This document shows, in pieces, positions 13,644-27,559 of a DNA stretch of 64,000 nt. The DNA comes from Nautilus pompilius (lineage: Eukaryota; Mollusca; Cephalopoda; Nautilida; Nautilidae), in the NCBI GenBank assembly GCA_018389105.1, contig JACATO010000649.1, positions 1,033,501 to 1,097,500 of the forward strand. The letters run 5' to 3'. Each line of letters opens with the position of its first letter. Within the stretch, counting starts at the first letter, position 1. Below the pieces are notes generated by a model. It was not told where the DNA came from, did not search any database, and saw nothing but the letters and a program-made list of their open reading frames with translations. Position numbers and translations under genes: made by a program.

Positions 13644-16600
13644 TCTGTTGAAAGATTGAAAACTATTGCCTTAGATAATGTAGTGCTCTCTAATCTAATC
13701 GTACTACCAAACGTTTTCTCAAATTGTTTGTGAGAAACGAAAAACCAGTCATCCAGGAAAGAAAAATTACAGAGAATTAAGAAACCTATTTGAAGGTGCA
13801 TTCATATGAATTAGTGGTTGGGGGGGGGGATAAACTACATATTTTTTTTCTTTTTGTATAAGCCAGACAACATAAATCACGTGATGATATGTAGCTATTT
13901 GAGAGAATATGTGTATAGTGACAGCTAGGTGTTTACCATTATAGTCAACTTGTGATCGAAATTATTGGCATTTGATAATTAATTATAGGTGTAATTGTAC
14001 ATCTATATTATTTTTTTAATGCATAAGTTTATAGGGTATTTTTAGAGCATTTAATGTGTATGTAATGCCATCTGTTTTAACATGCAAGAAGGGATAGGCT
14101 GGGAAAGTACAATGACAGACCATTCTGCATTAAAGGATGTTCATGTCATACTATCAGTAGTTATGTTAAATTGGTATCACTTTCTTTTAAATATGCAGTG
14201 TATTGTTTTAATCTCTTTTTTTGCGTGTTACTGCTAAAAAATCTAAGTTTCTAAAGTTTTGAAGGTACAAGTAACTTTTAGCTTGAACATAGAAAAGGGA
14301 ATTGTTTTCGTAAACTTTACAAAATATACATTTGCACACACACACTAGCTGCCGTAATTGCAGACTCACTATTGACATATCCCATATTTCATACAAAAAT
14401 TCAACTTATTAGATTACACTGTTACATGTACGTCAGCTTTTGACTGTTAGAAAATCCATAAATGTAAAGAAAAAGGGTTACTTTTTGAAGTTGTGTCACA
14501 AAATGTCTTTCAAAATCTCCTTTATTCATGATGAATTATTCCATTGAGAAGTCTGCCGTCGAGGCTGCTTCTGTATGTGCTTTTCTTTTTATTTCTAAAT
14601 TTGTCTCTTATGGAAATTTTTTTTAAAAGAAACGTATAGGTAGTGAATTCCCAGGTTTGAACAAAGCACTAAAACATTGGATGGGGGAGATATTGTGGCT
14701 TTTACGCATTTGTTTGCATAAGAGACCAGCAAGGGGTTCAAATATGTCAATAGTAGGACCAAAGCTTGTAGATTCTTCCCACCCCACCCTTATCTTAAAT
14801 AGATTGCATATTAGCTTATCTCTGTGGAAACTAGAAAGATATAAAGTAGGAATTTGATGTTATTGGCAACGTGGCATTGTTAGTAAAGAAAGGGTTAATT
14901 TGAGATTTTTTGCAAATGCTTTGTTAGAGATTTTAACTTACTCCCCCCCCCCCTTTTTTTAGTAAAAGGGAGTGTTGGCTTTCAGAGATCACACTTTTCC
15001 TCCTCTTTTTTATTAGATGGAAATAATTAAACAAACAAACAAAAAAAAGATTTGGAAGTTATGCAGGACTACTTTAAGACATGGGAAATATCTTTGCATC
15101 TTCGTGTTTATGCAGCCTGACTGTAGCCACAAACAAAACTTTGTGGTGGATGGGCTTCTAGACAGAAGGACAAGGAAGACAACATGTAACCTACTAATGT
15201 AAAAGGCGTGGTGTGGTATGAATAAATGTGGACATGTCCAAGAACTTCACATTGTCAGTAATGGTTTATCTTTCTGAATTTGGGACCCTGGCTGTCTTTT
15301 TAATGGGGTAAATAAACTCTGGAGTAATTAAGTCTGTAAGCAAAAAAGGGGGGGAGATGTAGGCTTTCAAAGGCGATGTGTTCCACAACTGAAGCTAAAA
15401 TCACTAAAGCTTTCACTAGTATATTCCTTTCCAGGCACTGATGAGTCGAGTCGTTTAATGACCCCCTTTCTTCTGTACTATAGATAGATAGTACACCTAG
15501 AAGGATGCTGGTTCACATTATCACTTTTTCTGGCTATTTATATTGCTTCATTTTCCTACAAAAGTGAAGTTACTAGTGTGGACTACATGCATTTCCTAGT
15601 TTGCTTATTTACTTGATATAGGATGGAATCCACCTTCCTTCCTGATGCGGTCTCTGAGTGTTCATACCTCAGATCTCTCATTTAGCTGGTCAGACAGGGA
15701 TGGACAGCTGGCAGATGTGGAGAATGAGAACAGGGTCATTGAGTGGAGTTGGAGTCCATCAGCCTGAAGATGGAGGTTTCTGATAACATAAGGCCAGTGG
15801 ATTTCTTCCACTATATAGCTGAGTAGTCTAAACCCCACACCACACAGACCCAGAAGAAGGCAGGCAGGAGGAGGTGACAACAACCAGGTGGACACCACCA
15901 GGGAGGAGATGAAAAAGTCTGTAGTGGTAAATTTATCTATATTTCTGTGCTGTCCATTGAGGATTATTGAAGTGAGGAGGTTTAAGAAATTGAATCAGTA
16001 TTGGCATCTCAACGGCCTGATGATTTTACTCTGCATTTTTTTTTTCTTTCTGCACTATAAATTATATATTTTCTTTAATTTTTTTGGACATATTTCCTTT
16101 TCGTTTGGATTACTGAACTGTGTGCTAAGTCAGTGGTGCTACATGAGTCATTCCGTGACTTCTAAATGTGTTTTAATAATATTAACCAAGTGCAGCCATC
16201 TTGGAAACTGTCTGAACATTTGTGCTTATTAAATATTGCATTTCCTGAATGGAAAGGAATATACAAGCAACAGCTTACTATATTTTAGCTTGAGTTCTGT
16301 TGATGTTGATGTTGATGTTTTTAATTCCCTATTATGTGAGAAAGTTAAATTTGATGTAAGGTTACTCAAAGAGTTTATTTAGAATATCTGCCAGCCTGAA
16401 ATTTTATAAAGGTGGGTGAGTTACCCCTTCTTACTTCTCCAGTCCAACCCTCCCGTTTTATTTTTAACTGATATTGCTCATTTTTAATTAAAGGGTTGGT
16501 TGTTAGTCCCTTTATCAGGGTCTCTCTATTTTTGCTTAGTATAATTAAAGGAAGAGGTAGCCTAGTGTATGCAACAGACTGATGTGTTGCGTCATACTGG

Positions 16601-17869
16601 CTTGTTGTGTTTAACTCATGCCAGGGCCATTTGCCTCATTTCACAGTCTTGTTGGCAACACAATTTATTTTGGTTTAATTAATACTGTTTCAGACTATAC
16701 AGGCGAGTTTTTACCCAGGTATTCCATTTCATTTTGTGTCGTCTCACCTCTTCTTCCACGAAAGCAGAAATGCTTAAGTGCAGTCATTCCCTGTGTAAGT
16801 TAATTGCTCTTTCTTGGACTGGGTAGGTGATTTCACTTTAGGTTATGACACTAAACGAGAGCCTTTCCCATTTTTCTTTGTTTTGTTCTTTCCATCTGGT
16901 GCTCGATGGCTGTAAACAACAACCGCGTGGGAAACTTCATTATGAGCTAGCAAATGCTAGTCTAACCAGCTTTAGTCCAGCAGTCACCAAATTAATTCTA
17001 AGTGTTTGATGTTGACATAAAAGCAAGTAGCGCAGTGAAGTAGGAGAGCTCTATTTGGTAACCGTACAAGTGAAACTAACTCAGAAAGGCTAAACTGATA
17101 AACGGTTGACTTTTTGGTGCGGGGCTTAGATTTTTCTCTCTCTTATTTTTCTTAGGTATAGATCTACTTTTTAAGAATCCAAGAAATCCATTAACTTGAT
17201 AGTCATTCACTAATTAAAACTGACTACACATTTCAACGCACAATTCCTAAAGTTCTGCACACTAGTTCAATGCAGGTGCTGCTGGGAGAAGAGAAATGAA
17301 TGGAAAATACTATATAAATGGCTGCATAGTGTCTAGAGGGCAGAAAAGTGAATTATGTTGATATTTTATATTTGATTTCTTTTTTATAAGGGAACTAGCA
17401 AATTAATTTATGAGTTATGTCCACTTGCTTTTAGATGATGGATCACAAACAAATTTCCATGGTCCTGGTTTACTTTCTCTCGGTTACCTCCCTTGTAGGT
17501 TTGTACATAATGCGATGAACAACTAAATTTGTAATACTGCAGACCACATTCAACTAAGTTACTTTCTTGATGGATTCTACATATTGGTTTGAAGGATGAA
17601 ATTAATGTGTAACACCGACACTCCACTTTTGGCTAATGGGCTAAAAACCTACACTCAATTTATAACACTGCTGTCCATTACTATAAAATAGCGGAATCAT
17701 GGATATCACACATTATGATAGATAGACAGCAGTGGGACTATACCCCAGTAGTCTGAGGAATCTTTTTAAGATTTGCCTTTCATTTCCTTTGCTTATATCA
17801 CTATTTTCTGGTATACCACAAGAAATATTTATTGTTAAAGAAATCTATGCAACTTTCAACAAAATAAGG

Positions 17870-18036
17870 TGGTCTTGATTGTGATTAGTAGCTCTGTATA
17901 CCATAGGTGTGGTCTTAATTATGATAAAAAGCTTAGAACTATGGGAGTGATGTTGTGATAAATAGCTTTGTAAACCATAGGATGGTCTTAACTATGATAA
18001 ATAGCCTTGTAAACCATAGGAGTGGATCTTTGTGAG
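17870..18036 (+). repeat. Degenerate 40-bp tandem repeat, about four copies
   Basis: Units begin TGGTCTT at 17870, 17910 and 17983. Each runs through a TATGATAAATAGCTTTGTA-like core to CCATAGG. The third unit (about 17950-17982) is shortened by roughly seven bases and has lost the TGGTCTT start. Divergence between units shows an old array. Confidence 0.75.
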
Positions 18037-18039
18037 TAA

Positions 18040-21000
18040 GACATTACAAGGCTGGGGGGGGGTTACTGAAAATCTTACTGCTGTTTATTTTGTTGTTTTT
18101 ACTTTTTTACAGCGCTGGCTTCAAAGTGTACAATATTAGGAGGCAGCATTCTATGAAGCAAAAGGAATGAAATAATAAAAAGATTTTCTCTGACCCCTTT
18201 TATTATAATTGCTTGCTTGCTTGTTTGTCTTTTGTTGTTGTTGCTTTGTTTTTTGTTTACTTTTTAGTTTGTGGGAATATGCATAATTTGGTTGTACAAA
18301 TGAGAAAACTTTTGCAGATATAACTTAAAAGGGTTGTTTATTATTATTATTATTTATTTATTTGTCTGTTTTCCTGTTATCATTAAGAAAACTTATATTT
18401 TTACATAAAAGATCCCACATCTGGTGATAAGTGTTTGAAGTAGAACAACAGTTCTCCAACTCACTGACAACAATATGGCAGGGCATCATCATCTTAGAAC
18501 ACCATGGCTCCAATCATAGTTCTTATGTATTTAAGGGGTGGTGGGATTCCTTTTGTTACTATTGTTGTTGTTACTGATTCTCTACCATAAGCTGTGTTGA
18601 GCCTCTTGGCAGTGGCGACATTAGGAATGTTGATTGTTTATACCCGAAACACTGGTCCGTTCAAAATGTCTACCAAAGTTGTTTAGTGTTGGTTAGTAGT
18701 GTGGTACACATATCAACCAGTTTGTACATTTTAAAAATATATATTATATATATATATATTACTGGCATTAAAGTTTCTTTGACTTGTTGGCTTCATACTG
18801 TAGGAACTGGAGAAAGGGAGAAAAAAGTGAAAGTTGTCGCTCCTCGAGATGATTTTGCCAATACCGATTTCTTCGAAACTACTTTACAGTTTGTATCAAG
18901 AACCAATCAGCATTGCGATTTCAGGTAATTGAAACATTTGGACGGATACGTTTTGCATGACTGATGTGTTTTGACTTTCTACTAACCCTAAGATTGACTG
19001 GGAAGAGATGGGGGGGGAGTGGTGGAGATAGGCTTACCTGTGTTTGTTATTTTTTGGGGTATTTTCTTGTTTTTTTTTTCTTCTTCTTTTTTTTTTTTTT
19101 TAATTTTGTATTTTTAAGATTTGTGACAGTGTAAAAAAAAACCATAAACCCTGCATGCTACACAAGAATTGGGCAAGGTGAATTGGATAATTATTCTGAA
19201 AATAATCTTGCCAGGTTCTTGACAAGTCAGAAGTACATTCGTTCGTGGTAAGGGTTCAACAAGCTTGAGTCCTTTAGGATTGCAGTTTCGTGGGCGGATA
19301 TCTTTCCATAAATCTCCTTAATTTTGTCCTCATTGTGATGTAGTTGTTTATGGTTGAGATTCCTTTGAAATAACTGTTATCTTCATTTGCTGTTATGATA
19401 TTTTTTAATTTATGTTTCTCCATCTTATGTTCTCTTAGTGCTAGCTGCTGCTCAACTTAATGAGACTTCCTTAATTGTAGCCCCAGCCTCCTCCTCCTCC
19501 TAGCATTAGCACGCCTCGAGTTTTCATTCCATTGAAGGAATCCTCAATTTTGCAATGTTCCCTTGGTGTTGGATGGGCTCTTTAGCTTTGTAACTTTCCC
19601 CCATCATGTATATTGTAGCATTAAGGTTTCCTTGATCTTTGTAGAGAATCATCTAGATAATGTTTTCTTGAGGGTTTGTTGAAATGTATAGATCCCATCA
19701 TTGTATTATGGATTCTCAAAACTTACAGATAAGTAGGTACCTTACAGTTTTTTTTAAGACTTAGTGTCATGGTGTTACAGTTCGTTGATTCTGGTAAGTC
19801 GTGTAAGCGTGCTTAGGTTTTCTAATTCTGGTACATCATCAGAATATTAGGGTATTTCAATCTTAGTATGTTATCATAGGCCTGTTTAGCCTTTGTTCCT
19901 TTTGACATAATCTAAGCATTTTTTTTCTGAGTACCATAAAGGTTCAACCATCCTGATACATTTTAGGATTGGGATTGTATAATGCTGGTGTTAATTCTTC
20001 TCTTTAAAATTAACCAGATTCTGTTTTCTGAGGGTTAATCCCAGAGTTAATAAGAGTAGGCTTTTTCTTTTCTATTTTTTTAAATGAACCATGAATGTTT
20101 ATATTAATGCAGTAATTTCATTTAGAACCTTGTAAGGCTATTTTATAGAATATTTAATTCATTACACTTTGCCCAGAAACCTTGCTTGAGTTGTAGCACA
20201 TGCTCTCATCGTTTTTCTCATCTATACCTGACGCAAGTACTAATTGTTATTGATTCCCATGTGAAAGCCTTTTATAAGTAAATTCGTACATAAATAAATT
20301 ATTGAAAAGTTCCTTTTAAAAATAAACATGCTTAACTTTCTGTTTTTAACTACTAACAAAGTAGTCTGTTGATCCATAAATTACTAGGTCTAACTATAGG
20401 ACAAATAATTTTTGTGAATCATCTGTTTATGACATCTTCTTGTGACTAATTGCTTGAGGTAGATAAACAGATAAATTGTATTTTGTTGTTTTTTTGAAAA
20501 TGTATTATATACATATAGGTATATAGCAGAAAGCATGATTAAAAGGTTGACATTTTTTGTAATGACCTTGCATAACCCCAGGGGTTCCTCGTGGTTCAAG
20601 CTTGAGACACCCTGATTGGCCAAGAGGTCTTGGTTCCTGCTTTCTTAGTTGCTCAGTGGTGAATGTCAGTCATGGGCTCAAACCACAGCAGATCCGCATG
20701 ATTCTTACACAAATCACCTATAAAAAGGGGAAGAGAAATTAATTTACAAAAAAAAGCATGGCATTGCTGAAAAATCTAGATCTTGCTGAGACTTTCTGAT
20801 AAGATGGTTTGGTGCTGACAGTGTCCTGAGAAGTGCTTCTTGTTGTTGTTGTTTTTTTTTTTTAACATTCGTCTGTTGTGACCCTCGTACTGTGTAAGTT
20901 TTGGTATCTGTCTGCCATGCGAGCCTTTAAAGTTAGGGTCCTGTGTAAGTTGGTGGGGTACGTTTCAGTTTTATTGATGTAAGTTGGTTTATCCACTTTG

Positions 21001-22370
21001 ATACACAGGCGCATGGCGCATTCAACAGCTTTAGGAAAACGTTTTAAAACAAGCAGCTGTATTTGTTTGATAGAGGAGGATACTAGCTGCGGGTGCCGTG
21101 GGTAGGAGAAAGTGCTGGCGAGAATCAGCTGAAAAATGAAGGAAATTAGTTTTCATAGAGACCAATGTGTTGTGTATTCCGATAACTTCATGTAACTGTT
21201 TAAGTTTTATGACAAATCGAATGCTGACAACTGCAATGCGAAGCTGATTCCTTTCTCTTACTCTCTTCGTTTACTGTTTCTTTCTGTCTCTTTACAGAAA
21301 TCCCGCTGTCATGGGCTGTGCATGTGTTTGCCCTCTTTGGAAAATTGTCCAAATTTTTGCTCATCTGTGATTGTTGAGGGTTGTAGGGGGTGGGGCAAAC
21401 AAAGGAGCCGCTTTTTTTGCTATCGAACTGACAACATTACCAGACCTGAGACAGCTGCCATTGAGAACTCACTGCATTTGGCAATGGCGGCATGCAAAGC
21501 TACAGGTGATATTGCAAAGAGGGTGGATGCATGCACAACACGTGGTGGTGGACAGTTAGAGGGATTGCCATAAAGAGACAGCTGAAGACAGTAAAGGTAG
21601 ACGGCAAAAGCAAGGAATTAGCTTCACAGCTGTCAGAATTCATTTAGACATAAAACTGACAGTTGCAGAATTTCGAGAAGTCTGGGATCCTCAGTACTCA
21701 AGGGGAGTGGGGAGTGATCCCTGGCTCAACTCTCGGTCAGTATCATTCTCATCCACTCTATCTCGATACAGTTGCATTGATGCACAGATTTCTGTATCAC
21801 TAAAGTTTTGAGATGTGAAACACGTTTGTTGCCTAGTTTGTAGCCATGGGCTCATTCCTGAAGTTTAGTGCAGATACTTAGATTTCTAAAATTCCCACAC
21901 CCTATCAGAGTAGCCTTTTGGTAGATTGGAATTTTAGAGTTAAAATTCATTGTTACCTGTTTGTGGTATGGATCTTTTTGTTTTAGTTGAAGGTCAGAAC
22001 CTTTATTTTTTTCCTTTTCAAGCCATTTAAAAATAAATTTTTTTAGAGAATCCATATGCATTTCCAGGGCATGTCGTGTCAGTGGTTCAAAAACACCTTT
22101 GGAAAGTATTAAAAGAATCCTTAATGTGGGTAAAACAGAACTCTATTTAAAATTTAAATGCTGATGTCAAGTATTTTAAATGTTATCTTGCAAATGTATT
22201 TTGTATTGTTGTTTTATTTTAAGAATATATGTGAAAAACTAAAGCATCCCATCTTAAAGAGCAGGTGAGAGTTAGAAAAGTGACCTTCCACCCCCAACCC
22301 TAAGTTAAAATTTCTAAAGCAAGCAGTGTTATTCAGGCAGATCAGCTATTTGGGGAATGGACAGTTGCTT
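18040..22370. other. Intron segment, no gene seen
   Basis: AT-rich and T-rich on the + strand. It holds G9 at 18054, a TA microsatellite at 18737-18759, and poly-T tracts near 19070-19100. A good-looking pyrimidine tract plus CAG at about 21280-21298 precedes an 83-codon open frame (21322-21573), but that frame has no domain and no clear donor, so I do not call an exon. Confidence 0.55.
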
Positions 22371-22379
22371 CAGTTGTGT

Positions 22380-22680
22380 CTTCTGTTAATCTTCACGTAA
22401 TAAGAGCAAGGAGGTTGTATCGTTATCGCTGTTGCTGTCTACATTCACGCAACTGCCGCAATTATCCACAGTGACATCGTACATGGGCAGTTCTCTTTTT
22501 CTTTTCTTTTTTCTTTTTTTTTCTCTTTAAGGGAAGAACTGAAAGGTGGTCACTTTTGCCTGTTTATAAAAACATGTGAGCTGTTTGGTAGAATGCTAAT
22601 GGATGTTTATTTAATGGCCGCCAGTGTTTTAAACCGAAACAGGCTCTTCACGCTGTGTGATAGAACAGCTTGCCACCAAA
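22380..22680. promoter_or_regulatory. Candidate regulatory island
   Basis: A repeat-poor stretch with mixed composition against a simple-repeat background, interrupted by a T-rich tract at about 22496-22530. It includes GTTTATTTAATGG, a forkhead/homeodomain-like string, and a TAATGG site. I have no conservation data; the call rests on local composition only. Confidence 0.2.
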
Positions 22681-22916
22681 GGGTTTTTGTTGTTGTTTTT
22701 TTTTTTCTAAAACAAAAACAAAAAGTTTAAAATATATGCATAATAAATCTGTGTTGCCGAAGGAGGGGAGCCCCTTCCAACAAACTAGCAGTAACAAAGG
22801 AAATGCTATCCTTTCTCCTTTCTTATGAATTATGCAAGATTGTTTTATTTACGCTCTGAAGCATGAATAGAAGTCAGGTTTAAAAGATCTAAACAGCTGG
22901 TTGGTGAATAAATAGG

Positions 22917-22940
22917 CATATATATATATATATATATATT
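22917..22940. repeat. (TA)n microsatellite
   Basis: An uninterrupted TA tract of about 12 units. Similar TA tracts lie at 18737-18759, 35640-35655, 38802-38826 and 62362-62382. Confidence 0.9.
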
Positions 22941-22944
22941 GATC

Positions 22945-25750
22945 CTTAAGAAGAAAATATAGTTAAGCAGAACGGTCAGTTGGTCAGTCAGCTGATGCTG
23001 AGTTGCTTCATTTCAGCTATCCACCTTTCAGCATCACCAGTTTAGGGATGAAGAATGTCATCCTTTTTTTTTTTTGTTGTTGATGTCAAGTTTGGGACCT
23101 CATGTGGTGGTTAACATCACAGATGATTTTCCAATCTTCTGTCACTGAAAAGCTTTCTACAGCCCCTTCCACCCTTTCCCAACCAGCTGAGCGTTACCAT
23201 TTTACATATCTCAGTTCGTGTCAGTCTACATATCTGTTGTAATTATGTACGCATGGTGAAAATCAACAGCAATAGTAATAGTGGGTGTTTAAATAATGTA
23301 TGGACAACTGGCATATTGAGAAATAATCTTGCTTGGGTGTAAATGCTTCATGACAACTAAAGGTTTCTTACGATCAAAGAAATATGGTAGAGATGAACAC
23401 TTCGATAATAGTGAGCACCTTGTCATTTTTTATGTAATTTCAAATGATAGTCAGTCTAGTCTAAATATAGGCAAAACTTTCCTCAAAAGTGTGGTGAATA
23501 TGACGGAAACAGAACAGCTTTGGGTAACTTTTATTGTATTTTTGAAAGAAAAAAAAACATCAGTTTAAAGAGTCAGTTATTGAGAGAACACTATCCAGTG
23601 ATTTAACATGTTTTTAGCATGGAAGGGTGAGTCAAAGATAATATTTAAACTGGAACTAACCAGTCTTTTGATGTTGATATGGTAAATATCTTATTTTTGT
23701 TGTTGCTGTTCCACTGGAGATGTTAGGATAGAGAAAATGAAATAAATTCAGGTAAAATTTTGAGTTGCTTTGTATTATAAATCATGTAGCAGATGTATAG
23801 AACAGATTTTGTAAGGAAAAGACCTGAGATAAGCACAGTGAATAGTTCTGTTTCTTTAGAGTGTCTAATCTTCATCAGGTATCTTTTAAGGGTTTTCAGA
23901 TATGGTGATGATAACTTGACTGACAGCTGCCAGAATGCTTTGAATTCATTACTTATAGGAAAATTCTTGTTAGGGGGGATTGGTCACATGGCCTGTAAAA
24001 GAAAAATGGAGCTTATGTCTTTTTCTTCTTTTTTATATTAAGAATGCTGCAAGAGTTTCCATCAGTCTTCATACATTTCATTGAAGCCAAACTTCCATGG
24101 TGGCAATACTTCATATCTGTTCCACTTATTAAATTGGCCAGTCAAGGATAAAATGGAGTTTAACACTATAAGATGTATAGTTATTATTACACATGAGGTG
24201 CTAAACTGGAAAAATGCAGTTTCAGAAAAAGATTTAAGAGTTAATATTAACAAAAATTTTAATGTATAGAACTGTGGGCTTTGGTGCTAATAAATAAAGA
24301 ATAATCAAGCAAACTGTTAACCGTAAAACTGAAGAAACTTTGGGTCCTTCATAAGTTCTTGACTCAACCATATTTTGAATACGCTTTTCTGGTGCAAGTA
24401 GCAAAGATGATAGAAGTCTATCTGAAGTGTTATCACATTTATTTCCATCCTAAATGAGATATTTCACTAGTTTATGACTCTCGGCCTCTTACATTTGAAC
24501 CCGATCTCTGTGCTGTAGACTGATCCCTTGCTGCTTAATATGATTAAAGGGGAGCTGACTGGCTAACAGTTTTGAAGCATTATTTCCATTGTTTATGAGT
24601 TACAGAGGAAAGCTTCATAGCATGTTGAAACTGTTACATCTGTTTTATCAGTGGATAACAGTAAATCAGTCATGTATGGAAAGTGTTAATATGATTTTTA
24701 AAATTATTATTATCATTATTTGGTTTAGCATTTGGGGGATGCTGTTTAATATGATGTTTCTCTGAAAAACTGGTCTATCTTTGAAATTGAGTATTTAGAG
24801 AAACAAAAAAAAAAAAGAATTTTGACTGTATTGACGTAGTGGCTAAGTGTCATTCTCCCTAAAACCCCCTTTTTCTTTAAAGTTATGTTTGTGATGTTTT
24901 TTGTGGCGGCGTAAGAGGCTGGATTTGATTCTTGGTCAGGATTGGATTGGTTTGTCATACCTCTTTGCTATGGTTCCTTCTCGCTCTTTTTAGCCAGCCA
25001 GCCAGGGAGGGGGGCTTTCGCTTGTGGGCTCCCACAGTAGGAAGTGGGTCACCCACCCACTCAATATGTAAGCACAAGATCTCTAATTTCAAATGGACAG
25101 ACTATATGATATTTTGAAATGTCATTTGATCTTGAAGTTTGTTTATTCTTCTCCAACAATTTCATCTGGGTTAAGCTGTTTTTGTGCTATTGATTACATA
25201 ACAATCCAATAGTTAAAAATAGTGTTTAGTCTCAGACACAGATAACTGTGCACATGCACATTTGAGAGCTGCTGTTGGCCAGCCTCTAGAAACTAATGAT
25301 AATGGGATAAAAGTGGCTTAGAGTTAAAGATGAATGCTGATAATTGATGTTAAAATTACGTTTAATTAGTAAGCCCTAACCTCTTCAAAGAATTGTGACC
25401 ATTACATCTGCTTGGGCTACAGAAATCAGGCTTCTGTCAATCTTTTCTGACCAGTGGTCATTCTATTAATTCATCTACCTGTCGCCAAATTTTCACACCA
25501 TATTTTGCTGTGGAGGATAATTGAAACCTTCAAACTAATGGCAATAACTAATGCCATTTGCAAGTGATGGCGTTTCAGGATTTTTACTCCAAGACGCTTG
25601 TAACTTGTACTAATTCAGGCAGAATGAACAGGTTGTAAATCTTTGGGAGACTGTTTCAAAAAAAAAACAGAATAGAAAACAGGGAGACAGGAGAAGAGAT
25701 GGGGGGGGGTACTTTGGAGCAATTAATTTTGGTGTAGCCACTGCTGTCAC
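22945..25750. other. Intron segment, mostly featureless
   Basis: AT-rich unique-looking DNA. An A-box-like string (24837-24849) and a GATTTGATTC string (24921-24935) suggest a broken tRNA-derived SINE, but their spacing of about 84 bases is too long, so it is not annotated as one. CCAGCCAGCCAG follows at about 24995. G9 lies at 25701. Confidence 0.5.
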
Positions 25751-25779
25751 ATTTTTGTTTTGTTGTTTTTTTCCCTCCT

Positions 25780-26100
25780 CCTCCCCGAGATGGTTAATGA
25801 GTCACTGCACAGAAATGTCACTGTCAGGCTGCTGAAGGTTTCGGGAAGGGTGGAATTGTTAGGGCACTGCACTAAGTCCCTGCTCACAACTCACTCCGGC
25901 GATGGCAGCCTCTCCACAGCTCTCGAAGTGACGGCGCGCTTTTTTAATGCCTCCCAATCTGCGGCACCTTGCCTGTTGTGTAGGTGGTCGTTCTCAGGTG
26001 ATTGCCAGATTTCTACTCAAACTGACATTGCCGAGGAGAAGCACGGCCATGTTGGATTCCCACTTGTATGGCAATTTTCATTTGTGCATGTGCGTTAGCG
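25780..26100. promoter_or_regulatory. Candidate regulatory island
   Basis: GC content rises here, with several CpGs and no simple repeat, between poly-T and poly-G/C tracts. One strand has a 112-codon open frame spanning it, with no signal or domain that I recognise. Conserved non-coding DNA is the likelier reading, but a small unknown exon is not excluded. Confidence 0.22.
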
Positions 26101-26424
26101 ACAAAACACAAGCCCCCCCCTTTCTTAGCAGCTTTTTTTTTTGTTTGTTTTTTAAATCTTATGCCATCCTAAGCCATCTGTAAACTTAGTTGAATTGAAG
26201 CAGTCCCATGGGGTTTTGTTCTCCCTAAACTAACCATAGGTAAAGAGAGATGGGGGGGGGAGGACAGTAGTAAGAGTTTTAAAATATGGAGTTGCAAAGA
26301 TTTTTCTTTTCTTTTCTTTTCCTGCTTTATTAATTTTTTTTTTTTTTAATTTGTAAATTAAAACTAGGGATTTTTTATTTTTTCTTCTTGGTGAACATCT
26401 GTCCTGACTTTTGAGGCCTACAGA

Positions 26425-26656
26425 TATCTCACAGCAGGGAGCTCAAAGGAAAAAGGTGGTGTGCACGTTAAGCCTCTTGATGGCCCGAGCAAGATACCTA
26501 TACAGTGAAAGCCAGTCAAGAGTTGCCCCCCCTTCCCCATATGTACCTGGAATAACCCCAAACGGCCAGCTGGTGCTTCATTCAGGGGTACAGCAAACCG
26601 AGGCAGTCCTGCCTACGGACCATGGAGGTCCGGGAGTCTGCCATTGAGCCACCAGT
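26425..26656 (-). mobile_element. tRNA-derived SINE remnant
   Basis: On the minus strand TGGCTCAATGG (26641-26651) resembles a polymerase III A-box. About 50 bases later GGTTTGCTGTACCCC (26585-26599) resembles a B-box with an insertion. The spacing fits a tRNA-type promoter. The body continues to roughly 26425 without a clear tail. The B-box is degenerate, so this is an old copy. Confidence 0.45.
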
Positions 26657-27239
26657 CACACATCTGGGGACTTTAAAACTCCTTCATCAATAAGGGTAGA
26701 ATTTGATTGAAAATTAAACAATTGTAAAATAAATCAGTTTTTTTTTTCATCGTGTTTAAATTCTGTGATCCTCTGTAAGGTATATTTATTTCTAGCCTAT
26801 GTAGTACATTTTTGGGGGGGGTTTATCTTTCTGCTTAACGCTCACCTGGACCCTCAGGTGTACATTCTCAGAAAAGTTTTGATACTTAATCACCATTAAT
26901 AGGGTGGTGATTTTAAAAAATGACGTATGTGGCTGTCCTCTTAGCAATATGGTGAGACTTTCTTAATGTGCTATGGTATTAATGCAATCTTTAAAACAGG
27001 TGGGATCTTCAGGTAGATGGGGTAATGCTCGATATCCAGCCTTCTGGCCTGGACAATCATGTGTGATTTTGGGTATTCCATGGACATAACTTGGATTGTT
27101 TTCATCTGTGATTGCTCCAAAAGCATCACAGATACAGTTCATAGTGGCTGACAGACGTGTACCTGATTGCCACTGGACATATAACTAAAGCTAACTTAGT
27201 TATTAAGCAAAATCATGGATGCCAGATTTCAAAATTTCC

Positions 27240-27530
27240 TTTATACATATGGAAACTCCTGCGCAGCTTCTAGTTGCGTTATCAGACAATTGTCACCAGG
27301 CTGTTTGTGGATGGCCACAAAGACATATCGTGTTTTAAGGCTGGTTTCTTGGTAACGACAAACAGCCAGGGACCATTTATCAATGGGCCTTCTCACATGC
27401 AACTTTGTTCGTCTGCACAGGTGCTTGCTATTGTAGTGACAGCTGGCGCAACTAAGGTAGATATCAGATTTTATTTGCTTCTCTCTCTCAGCCCGTAGAT
27501 AAACAGCAGCAATGATACGCATAGAAAATG
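27240..27530. promoter_or_regulatory. Candidate regulatory island
   Basis: A repeat-free stretch open on both strands (74 and 93 codons), so the openness is compositional. It includes CCATTGATAA on the minus strand (an ATTGAT core as bound by ONECUT proteins), an ACAATTG E-box-like site and TGACAGCTGG. Possibly a conserved non-coding element; no conservation evidence. Confidence 0.2.
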
Positions 27531-27559
27531 GGAGAGAAAAAAACTTGACCAGGAGAAAA

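Larger units (their letters stand above)
8420..17860. other. Intron segment, no gene seen
   Basis: This is AT-rich unique-looking DNA with short simple repeats: TTG tracts (about 11605-11620 and 13616-13643), G10 at 12559 and 13820, C11 at 14943, and a 12-bp hairpin near 12.0 kb. No exon, tRNA or transposon was recognised. The longest frame (114 codons, near 15.9 kb) is hydrophobic, T-driven and without a domain. Confidence 0.6.

Noticed and set aside
21280..21573. Pyrimidine tract plus CAG followed by an 83-codon frame, resembling an extra exon
   Set aside because: No recognisable protein similarity, no clear donor site at the end of the frame, and two frames open together.
24823..24960. 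A-box-like and B-box-like strings suggesting a SINE
   Set aside because: Spacing of about 84 bases between the boxes is too long for a tRNA-type promoter without assuming an insertion.
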